Source: Populus alba
Lineage: Eukaryota; Streptophyta; Magnoliopsida; Malpighiales; Salicaceae
Length of the DNA: 64,000 bases
NCBI RefSeq assembly: GCF_005239225.2
Contig: NC_133293.1
Coordinates: forward strand, 16,584,333 to 16,648,332
Direction of reading: 5' to 3'
Position numbers and translations under genes: made by a program. Every line of letters begins with the position of its first letter. The stretch's first letter is position 1. Below, piece after piece: positions 24,601 to 36,860 of this stretch. A model generated the notes under the pieces. That model was not told the origin of the DNA. It was given only the letters and a program-made list of their open reading frames with translations, and made no database searches.

Positions 24601-27600
24601 CCCATTAAATGGACCTGTTACTTCTCCTCCCTCTCTCACATAGGAACCATTATCTCATGCACTCATCTGCCACGTTCCATTTCTCTTTCTAGAGAACCAG
24701 GAAAAAAGGGGGATGAGTCAGGAAAATGAACGATGATATCCAATGAATGGCTAACATGGAGAAACATGATGGACATGCCATGTACTTCTTTAAACCCCTG
24801 CTGTGCTGAAGGGTAACATTATAAAACTCTGATAATGCTCTGCACATGGCACTTAGTGTTCAGCAATAAAAATGTCCTAATATATACCATAAAGATAAAT
24901 GGTAGATAAAGATATGACAGTAGTATCTCCACATGCCACTAAGATTATAAAATGTTTCTGCCAGAGGTTGACCAGGGGAATATTTCCGCTAGTAACTATA
25001 TTTTTTTGACAAGATTCAGAAACTTACAGACATAATTGCAGCTTCATTGACCAGGTTCCGAATATCTGCTCCCGAGAAGCCAACAGTACGGAACACAAGC
25101 TGCAGAGTGAAAAACATAGACACTGACAGTAAGCTAAAAATTAATAGCATGGTATTGAAGAAGGAAAACCTCAAATGTAAAGGGCTACGCATTCCGTTTA
25201 TTCATAAGAAATTTGGTGAGCATATCATGTGTTGCATCACACACACAAGCCATATGAGACCAAAGAATTGTGAAGAAAAACCGCTCAATTTCCTTTCTAT
25301 AAGGGAGATTTGTAAATGCAAAAGGTTTTATTTCTTATGGAGAAAATATCAATACATTGGAGACTCACTCCCCTTCCCTGTGAAGATCTCCATACAGTTA
25401 TACAGTAGAAATCAATTGAGATCTTCAAGCACCGAGCTACCTAAACAAGAGTCTGCCAGTCTGATCTAATCTGAATTCAGGACTAGTATGCCTGTCTTTC
25501 AGGAAAAAATGAGGAATAGTCCCAAATCTTGGCAATAAAATGAAAATATTGTGTATCAGGATATATTCAAGATGATAAAGTTTCAACATAAAATGTTGAC
25601 CATTTTTTCATATTTATTTAGATTCAAATCATGCTGCCAACATCCAAGCACTAGTGCATTGCTTATAGTTCCTCTTGTTTCTTAGACAAAGTTACTCATG
25701 CTATTGCATTCTATCATGTCATACACCATAACCAAGAGAAGAATCACTTAGCACTTACCTTCCCAAAGTCCACATCTTCCGCAAGTTGCTTTCCTATACT
25801 ATGAACACCAAAAATTTGTACTCGTTGCTTTGCATCGGGCAATCCAATGTACAAACGTCTGTCAATACGTCCAGGGCGAACAAACTCCAGGTCCAATTCA
25901 TCTGGCCTATTGGTAGCACAAATGAATATCACAGCCTGTCTAAGAGAAAACCGATCTACGCCGGTTTTTTCCTTCCTATACAGAACAAAGTGCTCGGTGT
26001 GAATATCCCTTCACGAGTAGTTGAGTTCAAAAGAAGACAGAAAAATGATGCAGCTTTACAGTAATGCACAGCCAAGAACAAAAAATTTATTTGATTCCCT
26101 TCCTGTTAAGTTAATTTTCCACAATTGCCTTGCATCACTTTTGTACACAAAATATCTACTAGCTCAATTCAAATACTTTCAAAGAAAAGCTGGACTTGGG
26201 CACTAATTAAAAACAGCATGTGTTTGAGAAAAATAAAAATCATTGCAATTTGTGTATTTTGGTCACTTTCCTTTCTCAGCTTTATAAATCATGATAGGAT
26301 ATAGTAACTTCAACAAGTTAGTTGTAAATAAAATAATCAAATAACAAGATGAGAAATATATGAAAGTTTTATTCAGAATGTTGTTTTGAGCAAACTTAAA
26401 GGGGGGAAATGAAAACATATAAAGGATGCTGAACTAATATACTCACTCCCCATCAAGCTGCGCAATCAGAGCCTCGAATGTTGCCCTTCTTCGTGGATCC
26501 TTCCTTGCATGCCTTCCAGCAATGGCATCAATTTCATCCACAAACACAAAACAAGGAGCCTGCATGGAAAATAAATTTTTAAGACCTGTACTCTTCTAGA
26601 TTGAAAAAATATGCAATTTCCATCTTGACCTAATTCCTACTACTACTGTAAGAAAATAAAACCTCTATCTTGAGAAACGGATAGATATCTAAACTTGGAA
26701 CCCTAAATTCCATCTTAAACAAAATACCCTCAATCAGTAAACTAGAGAACCACCGGTGTGAAGCAGTACCGGGAAGCTAAAATAGCAGGAAGCATATTTA
26801 ACTCATTTTGACTTGTTTAAAAAAAAAGTTTAAAAAGATATTAGAGAAAATGAAGGCACTGGCAGGAATTCTGTGACTCGTATATGACAGTTATCCACCT
26901 ACAACATTCTCCATACAACATCAATAGAATAGCCCCTTGTCACCTACAATGCAAAGCACAGTTTAAATCTTACTATGATGATTACATGCAAATAAATTAC
27001 AAGTGAAAAGGAATACCCAAGTCCATTTAGCTGTTGGATAATGAAAAATAATCAATCTAAAACTTTGAACTTTGGGAGCACGCATTCAGACTAGGACATA
27101 TCAATTCCAAACAGATTAATGCCTAAAGTAAACTGCAGGAAGCATCCAGAACAAACAAAAGAATTGAAAACTTGTACATAGACAGCAGTTAGCCAGTTAC
27201 TAATGCCCGTCCTTGGATAGGGCAGAGCATTAAGGTATTTAAATTATTTTTCACAGTTACAGTGAGTGTGATGGCTTTAGATATATATAAAGATCATAAA
27301 ACACTACAGGATGATCTAAAAAATTCCTTTCACTCATCATATTGCATTGGAAAGTTATAACAGGAGGGAGCTTACATTTCTCCTAGCAATAGAAAACATC
27401 TCATTGATCCTAGCAGCTCCACTTTTCTCACTATCTGTAAACTCTGCACCGGAAGCAAAAACAAAAGGCAATCCACTTTCCTTGGCAAGTGTCCGAGCAA
27501 AAAGTGTCTTTCCTGTTCCAGGAGGTCCCGAGAGAAGGACACCCTGTTACATACATAACCACTATGCACTTCATGTTTTATCATAACTTTAAAGATTTAG

Positions 27601-30600
27601 TGCACAGCAGCAAGAAACTCGAAATTTTTACTAAAAAATAATAGTTACCCGAACAAACTTCACCCCTCTTTCATAGTATTGCATGGGATTGCCCATGTAG
27701 ATCATTATCTCATCAAGAAGGTCCCAGACATCGCCCCCAAGTACCACTTCTTTATACATTGTTTTGGTTTCACCAACATCTCCAACTGGCTGGATGAGTC
27801 CAAGACAATGATGCTTTGAGGGAAAATACACACAGGAAGAAAATGAAACACACAAAGGGAGAAACTAAATCAATACCAGGATAAAATTTTCCGCGTATGC
27901 CATATCAAAAAGTTGATTGTACTTTTTGTAAAGAAAACGCTTAGAAGTTATATGTAATAGCATAGCGGCCTCCCTTATGAGCCACAGGATCAGTAATCCA
28001 GGCATCAATGCAATCAGAACTTTCAGAAAGTAATGTATCTGCCTTTTCTGAAGGAGATCTACTTCTACGCCAGAACCTGAGATAACCTCAAACAAGTATG
28101 GATCGAGGGGAATATCCACCTATCAAATGCAAATAAAAAGTATCAAAATAAGCCAAGAAGGAATGTGGTTCAGATTCACAGTTGCACAAAGAAACCCCAA
28201 ACTTACAACATATTCTAGTGGAAAACCTTCTTTCATAGTTACATAAAGTCTTTTCAGGTCCTCTGTGAAGACAACAGCAGCAACCTGTAAGAAAATAACC
28301 CACGGAATTAGAAAATGTATGCATGTCTTTATATTAGAATTCTACATGTTTCCATTCCACTGCAATTTATTGCTTGGGTAGCACCAGTTTTAAGTATTTT
28401 ATGTATAACATCATTCAAACTGGTTATATCAATGTCTTTCTTTTCCCATGAAAGAAGAAAATTTATTAATGATTAATGAATGAAAAAGAATAAAATTAGA
28501 GGGTGATGCATTCACTCTCCAAATGCCAATCCCACTGAAAGTTCAAGGAACCTGTCAGAAAAATCTAGATGTAGAGCACCATAAAGAAACCAATGAAAAT
28601 CATTACCCCCAAAGTATCTAATTAGACAAATTGTTTTTCAAAAATCCTAAACCATCTAACATTGAAGTTAATCAAAAAGCTACGTATCAGATTAGCTGAG
28701 AAAAAAAAAAGTCACCCCAAGTTAAAGAATAAATTCAGCCATTACAGGCTACTAAAAACAGAAGAAGGGAAAGTTTTCTGTTTTTGGGCACACGTGGGTG
28801 TACACTGTATGCACTCAACAGTTAAATACTTGAGAAATCCAACTCTAACAAAACTCCACATAAACCTAGGTTCCATTTAAAGAAATTGAGAGCCATGCAA
28901 CTTTGAACACCACATCACGGAGAATAACACTTGCCTCGGAGGAATCAAGCTTCTGAAGAAAATAAGTGTATGGAAGTTTAGGACGGTAGCGCCACCATCT
29001 CTTAGATATCCATAAAGCCCTGGCTCCTTGCGTGTCTGTAACCTTTTCCACCACATCCTTGCGAAGGCTGTTTTCAACTTCTTTCATGTCAAACTCAACC
29101 ACATATTTGGCATTTGAGGAATCTAATTGCTCAGCAAATTTCTCCTTTTTGAGAACCTCCTTCCATATATGAAGCCTCTCACGCCACGTTCCTTTACTAT
29201 CCTGAACTTCGCCTGATAAGAACACATGAAAAAACATGCAAGCATGATCACAAAATTAAACCCAAGTCTCAGTCATTTCTTTCTTCTTTTTTTTTTTGAA
29301 AGAATATCCTCCAATTACTCACTACAATCACCAAGAGGACAAATGTCACTAGGTTCACTGGTCATCCAGTTCATTTTTGCTTCTATTGCTAAGGGAATAG
29401 ATTACAGAATAAGTCTATCTAGCTAAAAACAAGTAAAAGAAGTCCAAAAACACATGGATAAATAGAATAATTTTTCAAGTTTATTATAAAAACCTGTTTA
29501 TTATATTTATCATCTAGTATTGGCAACAAAATGCATGTATTTTCCTTATACCTTAAAAAAAAAAGCATGAACCAAAGATATGTTCTCAAAATGGTTTTAA
29601 GTGTAAACTTCAGATAGAAGATTCCTTCAGGAAAGAATTTCCCATGCTTAACTAAGCAAGCAATGACACAAAGTTCCAGTGAAAATAAACTAAAAATAAC
29701 AAAAATTCAGAGGCAAAACCATAATAAACAAAACTGAAGCATCTATCATGTTTATGCATGTCCAAAACCAACAGAATTGCCAACTCACCTAAAATGCCCA
29801 AGTCTTCTTTCAAGTTTTTCTTTAGTTCTGCATTTAATCTCACATCTTTGTCAATGATTTGGTTCATATTTTCCTGAGGAGGTTCCTGATCATCTTCCCA
29901 TGCGTCTTCTCCAACATAGGAAGTGTCCTGAATCAGTGTTCCATCAGGTCCTTCAATGAACTTCTTCATTTTTAGGCCTTTTGGTGTTGTATTTCTCCAC
30001 ATACCCTTTTTAAACCTACATGTAAAAACCAGATACAGGATTATTTATTAATTAAACAAAGAACTTAATTAGCAACTTGATGTTCTATATAGTCCTATTC
30101 ATCTCTTGTAGATTGCATTTGCAAATAAAAACCAAACTGCTGTACTTTCTAATATTAATAGGAGATGGTTCAGGAATCAAAGCCTCCATATAAGCTTCTG
30201 TTAACTCTCTTCTTTCTTGGTCTAGAAAAGGAGCTCGAATGGCAACATATATTCTTTGACAAGCAAACATCACAGCAAAAATATAGAGCAACAAAGCACC
30301 AACTCGTTTAGGCTCCCAATTCTTGAAGTCCTGCAAGTAGAAAATGTCCATGTTATAGTTTCAAGAAATTTTCTCATGGAATGACAACAAAGGAAAGGTT
30401 GAAAAGGTTCACATTAAGGTTTTATGGGTTTCGGTGCATGAATCGCATTCTTTAGTTCCAATCTTCAAAAATGTTATTTCCTTGTCATTTTCTTCGTGCT
30501 TTGAAAAGCATAATATCAAAAAATAAAAAAATACAGGTATTAAAGGTTTTAACTCTTAAAAACACATTTCTGAAATAGTAAGTTTTTAAGCCTCTGTTTT

Positions 30601-31325
30601 ATTCATAACAAATTGTTCTGTCCTTTTCTTCTCCAAAAGAACAAGTATTGGTTCCAGGTTACCTACCCACAGCTAGTCCATGCATATCATTAAAGAACAT
30701 TGGTTGCTATATCTGTTCAAAACTTCAAACATTCAACAAATTTAGCCTCGTTCTACATAAACAAGTTAAATAATGCTAACACCATGGCCATTTTTTCACC
30801 GAGTTCTTCATTCATTAACTTACCTCCGCACACTAAAATTCAAAATCATGTCAGGTTCATCTCATCTCCCAACACCTTCCTGATAAAAATTAAGTAAAGG
30901 TGTCTTACCTTCCAACGCTCCCATCTATTCCAATCCATGAAATCAGTTAACAATCCAGTCCTGAACCGAGTCAATGCAGCGTCACCTTTCTTGATATCAC
31001 CCTTAATGCGCTCCACAAACTCACCAACCTTCACATTACCCCCTTCTACATCAAACCCAGTTTCCTTCTTGACGGACTCACCGAGTTTCAACAAAAACCG
31101 CTCCGTCCCCAGGCGAACAGAGCGAGTCAGACTCGACCAAGAAAACCCGTCAGACCCATTTGCATTGGCAGAGGAATAGATTCTAAAGATGGGTTTTTTG
31201 CGCGAAATTCGCGGTCTTTGATTTGTGGGTAATTGAAAGAGAATTGGGGGGTTTTGAGCTGTTTGGGTTAGAAGAATTGGAGAGTGGAGAAGTGGATTTT
31301 GTTTGTGAGGAAGTGTAAGGTTCAT
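21698..31325 (-). CDS. FTSH12: Plastid AAA metalloprotease FTSH12
   Basis: Chloroplast envelope FtsH protein, essential for plastid development in Arabidopsis and reported in the Ycf2/FtsHi import-motor complex. Nineteen exons: 30909-31325, 30146-30330, 29789-30015, 28935-29212, 28207-28284, 27877-28119, 27649-27789, 27376-27543, 26447-26559, 25759-25975, 25028-25099, 24295-24414, 24090-24206, 23793-23969, 23482-23601, 23285-23359, 22646-22753, 22225-22305, 21698-21772. Product 1003 residues, like Arabidopsis FTSH12. Visible parts: a basic, Ser-rich transit-like N-terminus, membrane segments at about 149-168 and 426-448, Walker A GPPGTGKT (529-536), Walker B FVFVDEID (583-590), second region of homology [20 protein letters not shown] (636-655), zinc site HEAGH (765-769), and a likely third ligand Asp845 in GGSDDLEK. 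The peptidase site is thus complete, unlike the inactive FTSHI proteins. Introns 4 and 15 need GC donors. The C-terminus [14 protein letters not shown] fits the family. Confidence 0.95.
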
Positions 31326-33311
31326 GTTTGGTTTCGGTATGTTACGACATGAGAAATTTTTGAGGTTTTTCGAAGAGGAAACAGAGTGTTGTCGTCTTTT
31401 TTTTAGCTGCTGAAGAGAGAGCAGCTGGGCTGTTTTGGGTTTTGGAGGTTTATCTGAAACTGGAAGTAATGTTTGTGTCCAAATATCACTAGTGGTCCCT
31501 GTACTTAAAGTATTTAGTCATATAGACGCTTGTGGCGGTAATTGGGTCAAATTGACAGATTGTTCTAATTTAAGGCAGTTCCAGACTTTTGGCCAACTCT
31601 ACTGTGCAATGATATTATGATAAAGAATGTTTTTTTAAGTGTTATTTTTTATATATTAAAAAAATATTATTTTTTTAAATATATTTTTGATATTAACATA
31701 CCAAATACAAAAATATATAAATATCATTAGAGAAAAAAAAACATGAGTAATCTATCTTTCATGTAATTGGTCAAATCTTCAACATGTTATTGTATTTTTA
31801 ATTGTGTTAAATATATACTTGTATAGTATTTAATATTCAATATACTATTCTATCCACTTTATTCAAAATGATAAAATCATATTTGTCATTTTAAAAATAT
31901 CATTGAGCTTTACAGGAGTATAATTTTGATTTTTTTAAGAAAATAAAATCCTTATTTTTTAAAAAAAATCAATGATAATTCGGATCCGAAACCTCTTATT
32001 TCTTAAAACATTTTAAACAATTTTGAAAAATATTTCTATTGTTTTATTATATAACTCAAAGACAGATTTGAAAAGCAAAATATCATTTCATCATTTTGAG
32101 TGAAGAAATTTAATCGAAGAGCATATTAAGGAATTAGATACTGTATAGAACTGTAATACATATAATTAAAAATGTAATAATATAATATAAACTTATTCAA
32201 TTATACAGTTAGCTATTAAAAAAAAAAAAACAGACAATGGACGCACCTGGTATTTTGGTGTGTGTAATGAAAGGAAGGGTTTCTCTTAAAGTGTAGTTGT
32301 TCTTAAAGTATTTTTATTTAAAAATATATTAAAATAATATTTTTTTTTTAAATTATTTTTCATATTAACACATTAAAATAATTCAAAAACACAAAAAAAA
32401 TTATTAATTTAAAAAAAATAAAAAAAATTAATTTTTTTAAAAGTATTTTTAAATTACAAAAATACAGGTTTTTTTTTATATATATAAAACTTGGTGGCCC
32501 ACGAGGCCATGTTAGATCCAGTTGATACAGGCCCATTTTCCTTCCATTTCCCATTTATCTTCAACTCAGTCAACAATGATTTATCTCATTTACAGCATAC
32601 ATGTATAACAGATGATCCTGATACAAACACCACGGACAATCCAAATGGAAAACGTACATATCCAGTAAAATCACACTTACAGGGGAAACAATTATGAAAG
32701 AATTACAGTTGTTGCTCTGCCCACAGCAAGTGCTAGAGGAACTTGGTCTGTTCTTTACCATTATTTCTTCTGTTCAATACTAAATGTTGAACCAGATTGG
32801 AAAGTTGGAAGTATGACAGGTTTCCTAGTGTAGTGCTTGCTTTGTGGTAAGAAACTGAAAATACTTGCACGCAGCTAACAGTTGGACAACTTCAAAAACG
32901 TTTGCCGTTTAGGACGGCCTGGCACTTGTATCAATCTCTAGAGTGCTTCAGTTATAACTTAGGCCTGTGAACTGCATAAATCCGTCTCCATTTAATCCCA
33001 CTTCTCACCCTGTTTTTGCTCCCTTTTTTTATCATCCTATCATAGAACTCGAGAAAGAGTAACTGAGAGCATCAATTAGGGCAATTAAGCGGCAGGAGAA
33101 GAGAGGAGCAAATGAAGCCATATGAAACCAATTCAACTTTCGATTTCTTGCCACAAGGCCCATCTTGTCCTGCCAGAACAACAAGTCGAGACATTATTAC
33201 AGGTATACCCAAGTAAAACAGGAGCAAGCCCAACAACGAACATACAAAACATGAAAATGGAATCATTTTTACCTTAAAAACAACGTGGAACAAAAATCAA
33301 CAGTCACCTCA
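31326..33311. other. Spacer between the VIR3-like gene and FTSH12
   Basis: About 2 kb between two minus-strand genes. The right part (about 32600-33311) has balanced composition and is probably the 3' UTR of the VIR3-like gene. The left part is AT-rich, with a repeat copy at 32281 and a short related block near 31615-31735. The FTSH12 promoter should lie just right of 31325; no clear TATA box was seen. Confidence 0.45.
32281..32470 (+). repeat. Dispersed AT-rich MITE-like repeat, copy 5
   Basis: Contains 'aaaaatatattaaaataata', 'catattaacacattaaaat', 'aattcaaaaacacaaaaaa' and 'ttaaaagtatttttaaatt' in the family order. Its ends are worn. Confidence 0.6.
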
Positions 33312-36300
33312 TCAACCGGAAGACATAGCTTCCTCAATCCTCCTAATCACAACACTTAGACTGCCACCACTTTCTAATGCTTTAACAGCAGCTCGATGAG
33401 CATCCCTATGCCATTTTAACAAATTAAACGATTGTAGAACAGACCACCTTGCTTGATTTGACATCTATACAGGAGGAAGCCAAAAGGAGTCAGTGTTAGC
33501 ATTACTAGCAAAGGGAAACACAAATTTTATATAATGGTGAGAGAGATGCCTGGGCTACAGATAATGGGGGTTGCAGAAGAACACAGGTACTCCTAAATAG
33601 GTTTTCATCATTTTCTCCACCCTCTGCCTCACCGTAAACCAGAGCTTCAGCTGCAATGCCAGCAAAAAGCACCATGCAGTACCTGACCACCATTCCAGAC
33701 CATGCATTTTGGCAATTTGAGACCAGATATTAGTATGCATTGACGTGAGAGAATTCACATGGATGACTTACACAGCACAAACAATGCTCATATAGATGGG
33801 GAAACAAGTAATCTAGTTGCAAGGACACCAATATCATCCTGCTGAACACCTTCCATAAGCAGGTGCCTGGACAAACTGCCTGGTGTTTATTTGTTTTAAA
33901 CTTGAAAGGGTTAGCAAGCACAGTGGCTATTTTCATGCTGTTCACAAAAACCACTTACATTGCTGCTTAAAGTCTAAATCCATATGAAATTACTCGTGGT
34001 AGTAAAAGGAGCAGCAAAAGCAGTTAAAAATCTAATCACCATATGACTGACTGTTGTTCCTTCAATTTTATCGAACAATAGCATTAACCAAGCAATCATA
34101 AACAGTTCTTCACATCATACCCACCTGTCAAACGAAGTGCCACTGAGTTTCCCTCCAGCAAGCTCGTTACTCAGCTTTTCATCCCAAAACTGAGTTCCTG
34201 CCTGTATGAATGTGATATTTTATAAGTTGTTGCTGGCAACACTGTTGCTAATTTGAATAAATGAACATATGATACCAGTGCAGATGTTATAGCAATCATT
34301 AGGGTCAACAACAAGAACAAAGAGACAGTAGGAACCTTAATTATCAAAGCCAGCATCAAATGGTATTCCAAATAAAATGAATTAAAGATATATATAATCA
34401 GGCAACAAAAAACAACAAGGACAAATACTCTCACCAACAACTCAAGGAAGCAAATAAAATACATCAACTTATTGCCCTCCAGGCCTTAACAACTATCATC
34501 ATAACTTTTAACAAATACTCCAAATAACACAACCAGTCATCTATTCTGAAGACTCGTTCCAGCGAGGGTGGCACTACCAGAATCTTCCATGATTTCCAAC
34601 AGTAATTTCAGGGGAAATTATCAAGTGTAACATGAAAAATAATCACCGCAGGAAGTGAATTGCATCATAGACAAAAATAATGAGTAAATGGAAACAGGCC
34701 AGCTGATCATAACAATAGTTATCATCATATAATTATTGTGAATATCTTTGGTTCACCATTAAGGAATCAGAATATAAGTTTGTATCATTCAAGAATTCTT
34801 TTCCTCTAATGTCAGAATGCTATACAGGTATATTTGGAAAGGTTCCTTACCTCCAATAGTGGCATGGTCAGCCACATATAGGGAAGGATTTTAACTAGCC
34901 AGATATATTTAGCAGCTATTAATCAATAACTTATGAAAAATACAGGAAGTAACAGCAAGTTTGTCCAAAGTAAGAGCAAATGACAAAAGTGAAGAGTGAC
35001 CTGCCATAAAAATCAAAACGAGAGTAGTAAGTAGATACCTGCCCTTGAGTGCCCATTTGCATTGCAACCATGGGGTCTAAAATTACACCTCGAACCGGAC
35101 AACCCATAAGATATGCTGCAAAAGTAATTTTACAAATAATTACATAGAATGGTATCAGCAAAAGAGAGAAACGATCTTTTAGAGTGTTGGCACAGTTACT
35201 GGCAACTGTTTGAAAAACATTTAAGTCAATGGGACTACTTAATGGACAGTGCTAAATGTGCAGAACCACATTAGATACTGATATTGTTTGTGTACAATCA
35301 AAATACGTACCACAATTCCAAATGAAAACACTTACCCTGATTTCCCATTTCTTATAATAGAAAATGACATCCAAACAAAGCATTTAAATCAAGTGAAAAG
35401 GTCCATACCTACCAAAAGATGGCCTGCTTCGTGAACTAAGATTCGACGCTTATTCGGGGGCCAGTAGCTTGAGATTTGAGCTAAACAAGCTCCGCCAAGG
35501 AAGATAGAGTCTAAAAAGGCCAATCCTAAGATAGCCGCGAGGTTAACTCTGATATCAATCCCTCGGTCAACAAGAAAGTTTGCTCCTCCAGTAAAAGCAA
35601 TGAACACAAGGCTTGAGATCCCAGTCGCACCCCACTTCTTTGGTGAAAGTTTTGTCACTAAATGAGTAGACGGGAAAGAAGCGTGCACGCTTTAGTGTCG
35701 TTTAAAATAAATGTGCACTAAACCAAACTACAATGCGAATTAGATGCAAATAAATTAAGAATAAAAAAACCAGGCAGACAAAACAGTACTGTATTCATGC
35801 TAGCACCTTCTAGACCAGTAGAAGACTGCAACAAGATTGGTGTAACTTCCCTGGGTCCTTCCAAAACTGCATAAATTGTAGCCCAAAAACATAAAGTATC
35901 TAGTTTGTTCTATAGCCATTACATCCAAAGCCAGTCTATATTAGCAGAATAAAAGGTTTAAATCTTTGTACAAAAAGAGAAAGAAAATATAAACTTACCA
36001 ATGTTGCTGAATTTTCCAAAACTGGGCAAGAACCCCCTGTTCTTGAGGAACCCGTAAGCACTGGAAACGAGTCTCATATCATCAGCATTCAAACAAGTGT
36101 CCAAAACCTCCCAATCCCTCTCTAACCCATCAAACAAACCCAGGTCACCGAGTCCAGACCGAGTCGCTGAATCATTTGAGAAAGACCCGTTAACTGTATC
36201 AGCTAAACTATCATTGTTTGTCTGAGTTTCTTTGGATTTCAAGAACCTAAGAGCTCTGGCAAGGTCTTTTCTTTTCACAGCATCCTCGTACTCTTTCCAT

Positions 36301-36410
36301 TCTCTTAGAGCTGCTCTTGGGATGGCTTTGAGATTTCTATTCGGTGGTGTTCGGGGGCAAAGAAGGGAAAATTGGCTAGAAAATAATAGTTGTTGGGACG
36401 AGAAAGCCAT
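33312..36410 (-). CDS. VIR3: Plastid M41-like zinc metalloprotease lacking an AAA domain (VIR3 type)
   Basis: Homolog of the FtsH peptidase part without the ATPase. In Arabidopsis the VIR3 protein acts in chloroplast development. Seven exons: 35999-36410, 35807-35866, 35409-35657, 35039-35115, 34125-34201, 33550-33682, 33312-33464, giving 386 residues. The N-terminus is Ser-rich and transit-like (MAFSSQQLLFSSQFSLLCPR), followed by a charged helical region (LREWKEYEDAVKRKDLARAL). Two hydrophobic segments lie at about 171-187 and 197-217. The zinc motif HEAGH is at 233-237 in RRILVHEAGHLLVAYLMGCP. A possible third ligand is Asp317 in GGENDENLF. The C-terminus is helical (MSNQARWSVLQSFNLLKWH, VIRRIEEAMSSG). 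The last intron (33465-33549) needs a GC donor. I assign VIR3 rather than its paralog (At5g27290 type) partly because a plastid PGK lies next door, so the symbol is less sure than the family. Confidence 0.85.
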
Positions 36411-36654
36411 GAAAGGGAGATATGAAAGCTTCGGTGGTTAAACGATGGGAGAACCTGGAAAGTTTTTGCCACGACAGAAAGCAGATAGATATTCATGAAA
36501 AGAAGGCCGAGTAGTCAATGTGGGCTTTAGCCCGATTACATGTGAAGAAAAAACTTAGCTTCCTAGGACGGTCCATGGCTAACCTTGGCCAGTTAGCCAT
36601 GTTCTGCAGGATGTCACCCGTCCGTTTATGAAATTTGTGCTGTCAAAAGAGGTT

Positions 36655-36860
36655 TTTTGGCAGTATAATTATAAGTGTTTTTTAAATAATTTTTTATATT
36701 AAAATATATATTAATAATATTTTTTATTTTTAAAAAATTATTTTTAATATTAGCATATTAAAATGATTAAACACATATTAATTTAAAACTAATAAAAAAA
36801 TAAAAAAAAATTCAAACTTTTTTAAAAAACTTTTAAAATATAAAAATAAACATGTACAAG
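36655..36860 (+). repeat. Dispersed AT-rich MITE-like repeat, copy 6
   Basis: Starts near 'tttggcagtataattataag', then 'tattaataatattttttatt', 'aatattagcatattaaaatg' and ends near 'ttttaaaatataaaaataaa'. It lies within 250 bp upstream of the VIR3-like start codon. Confidence 0.6.
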
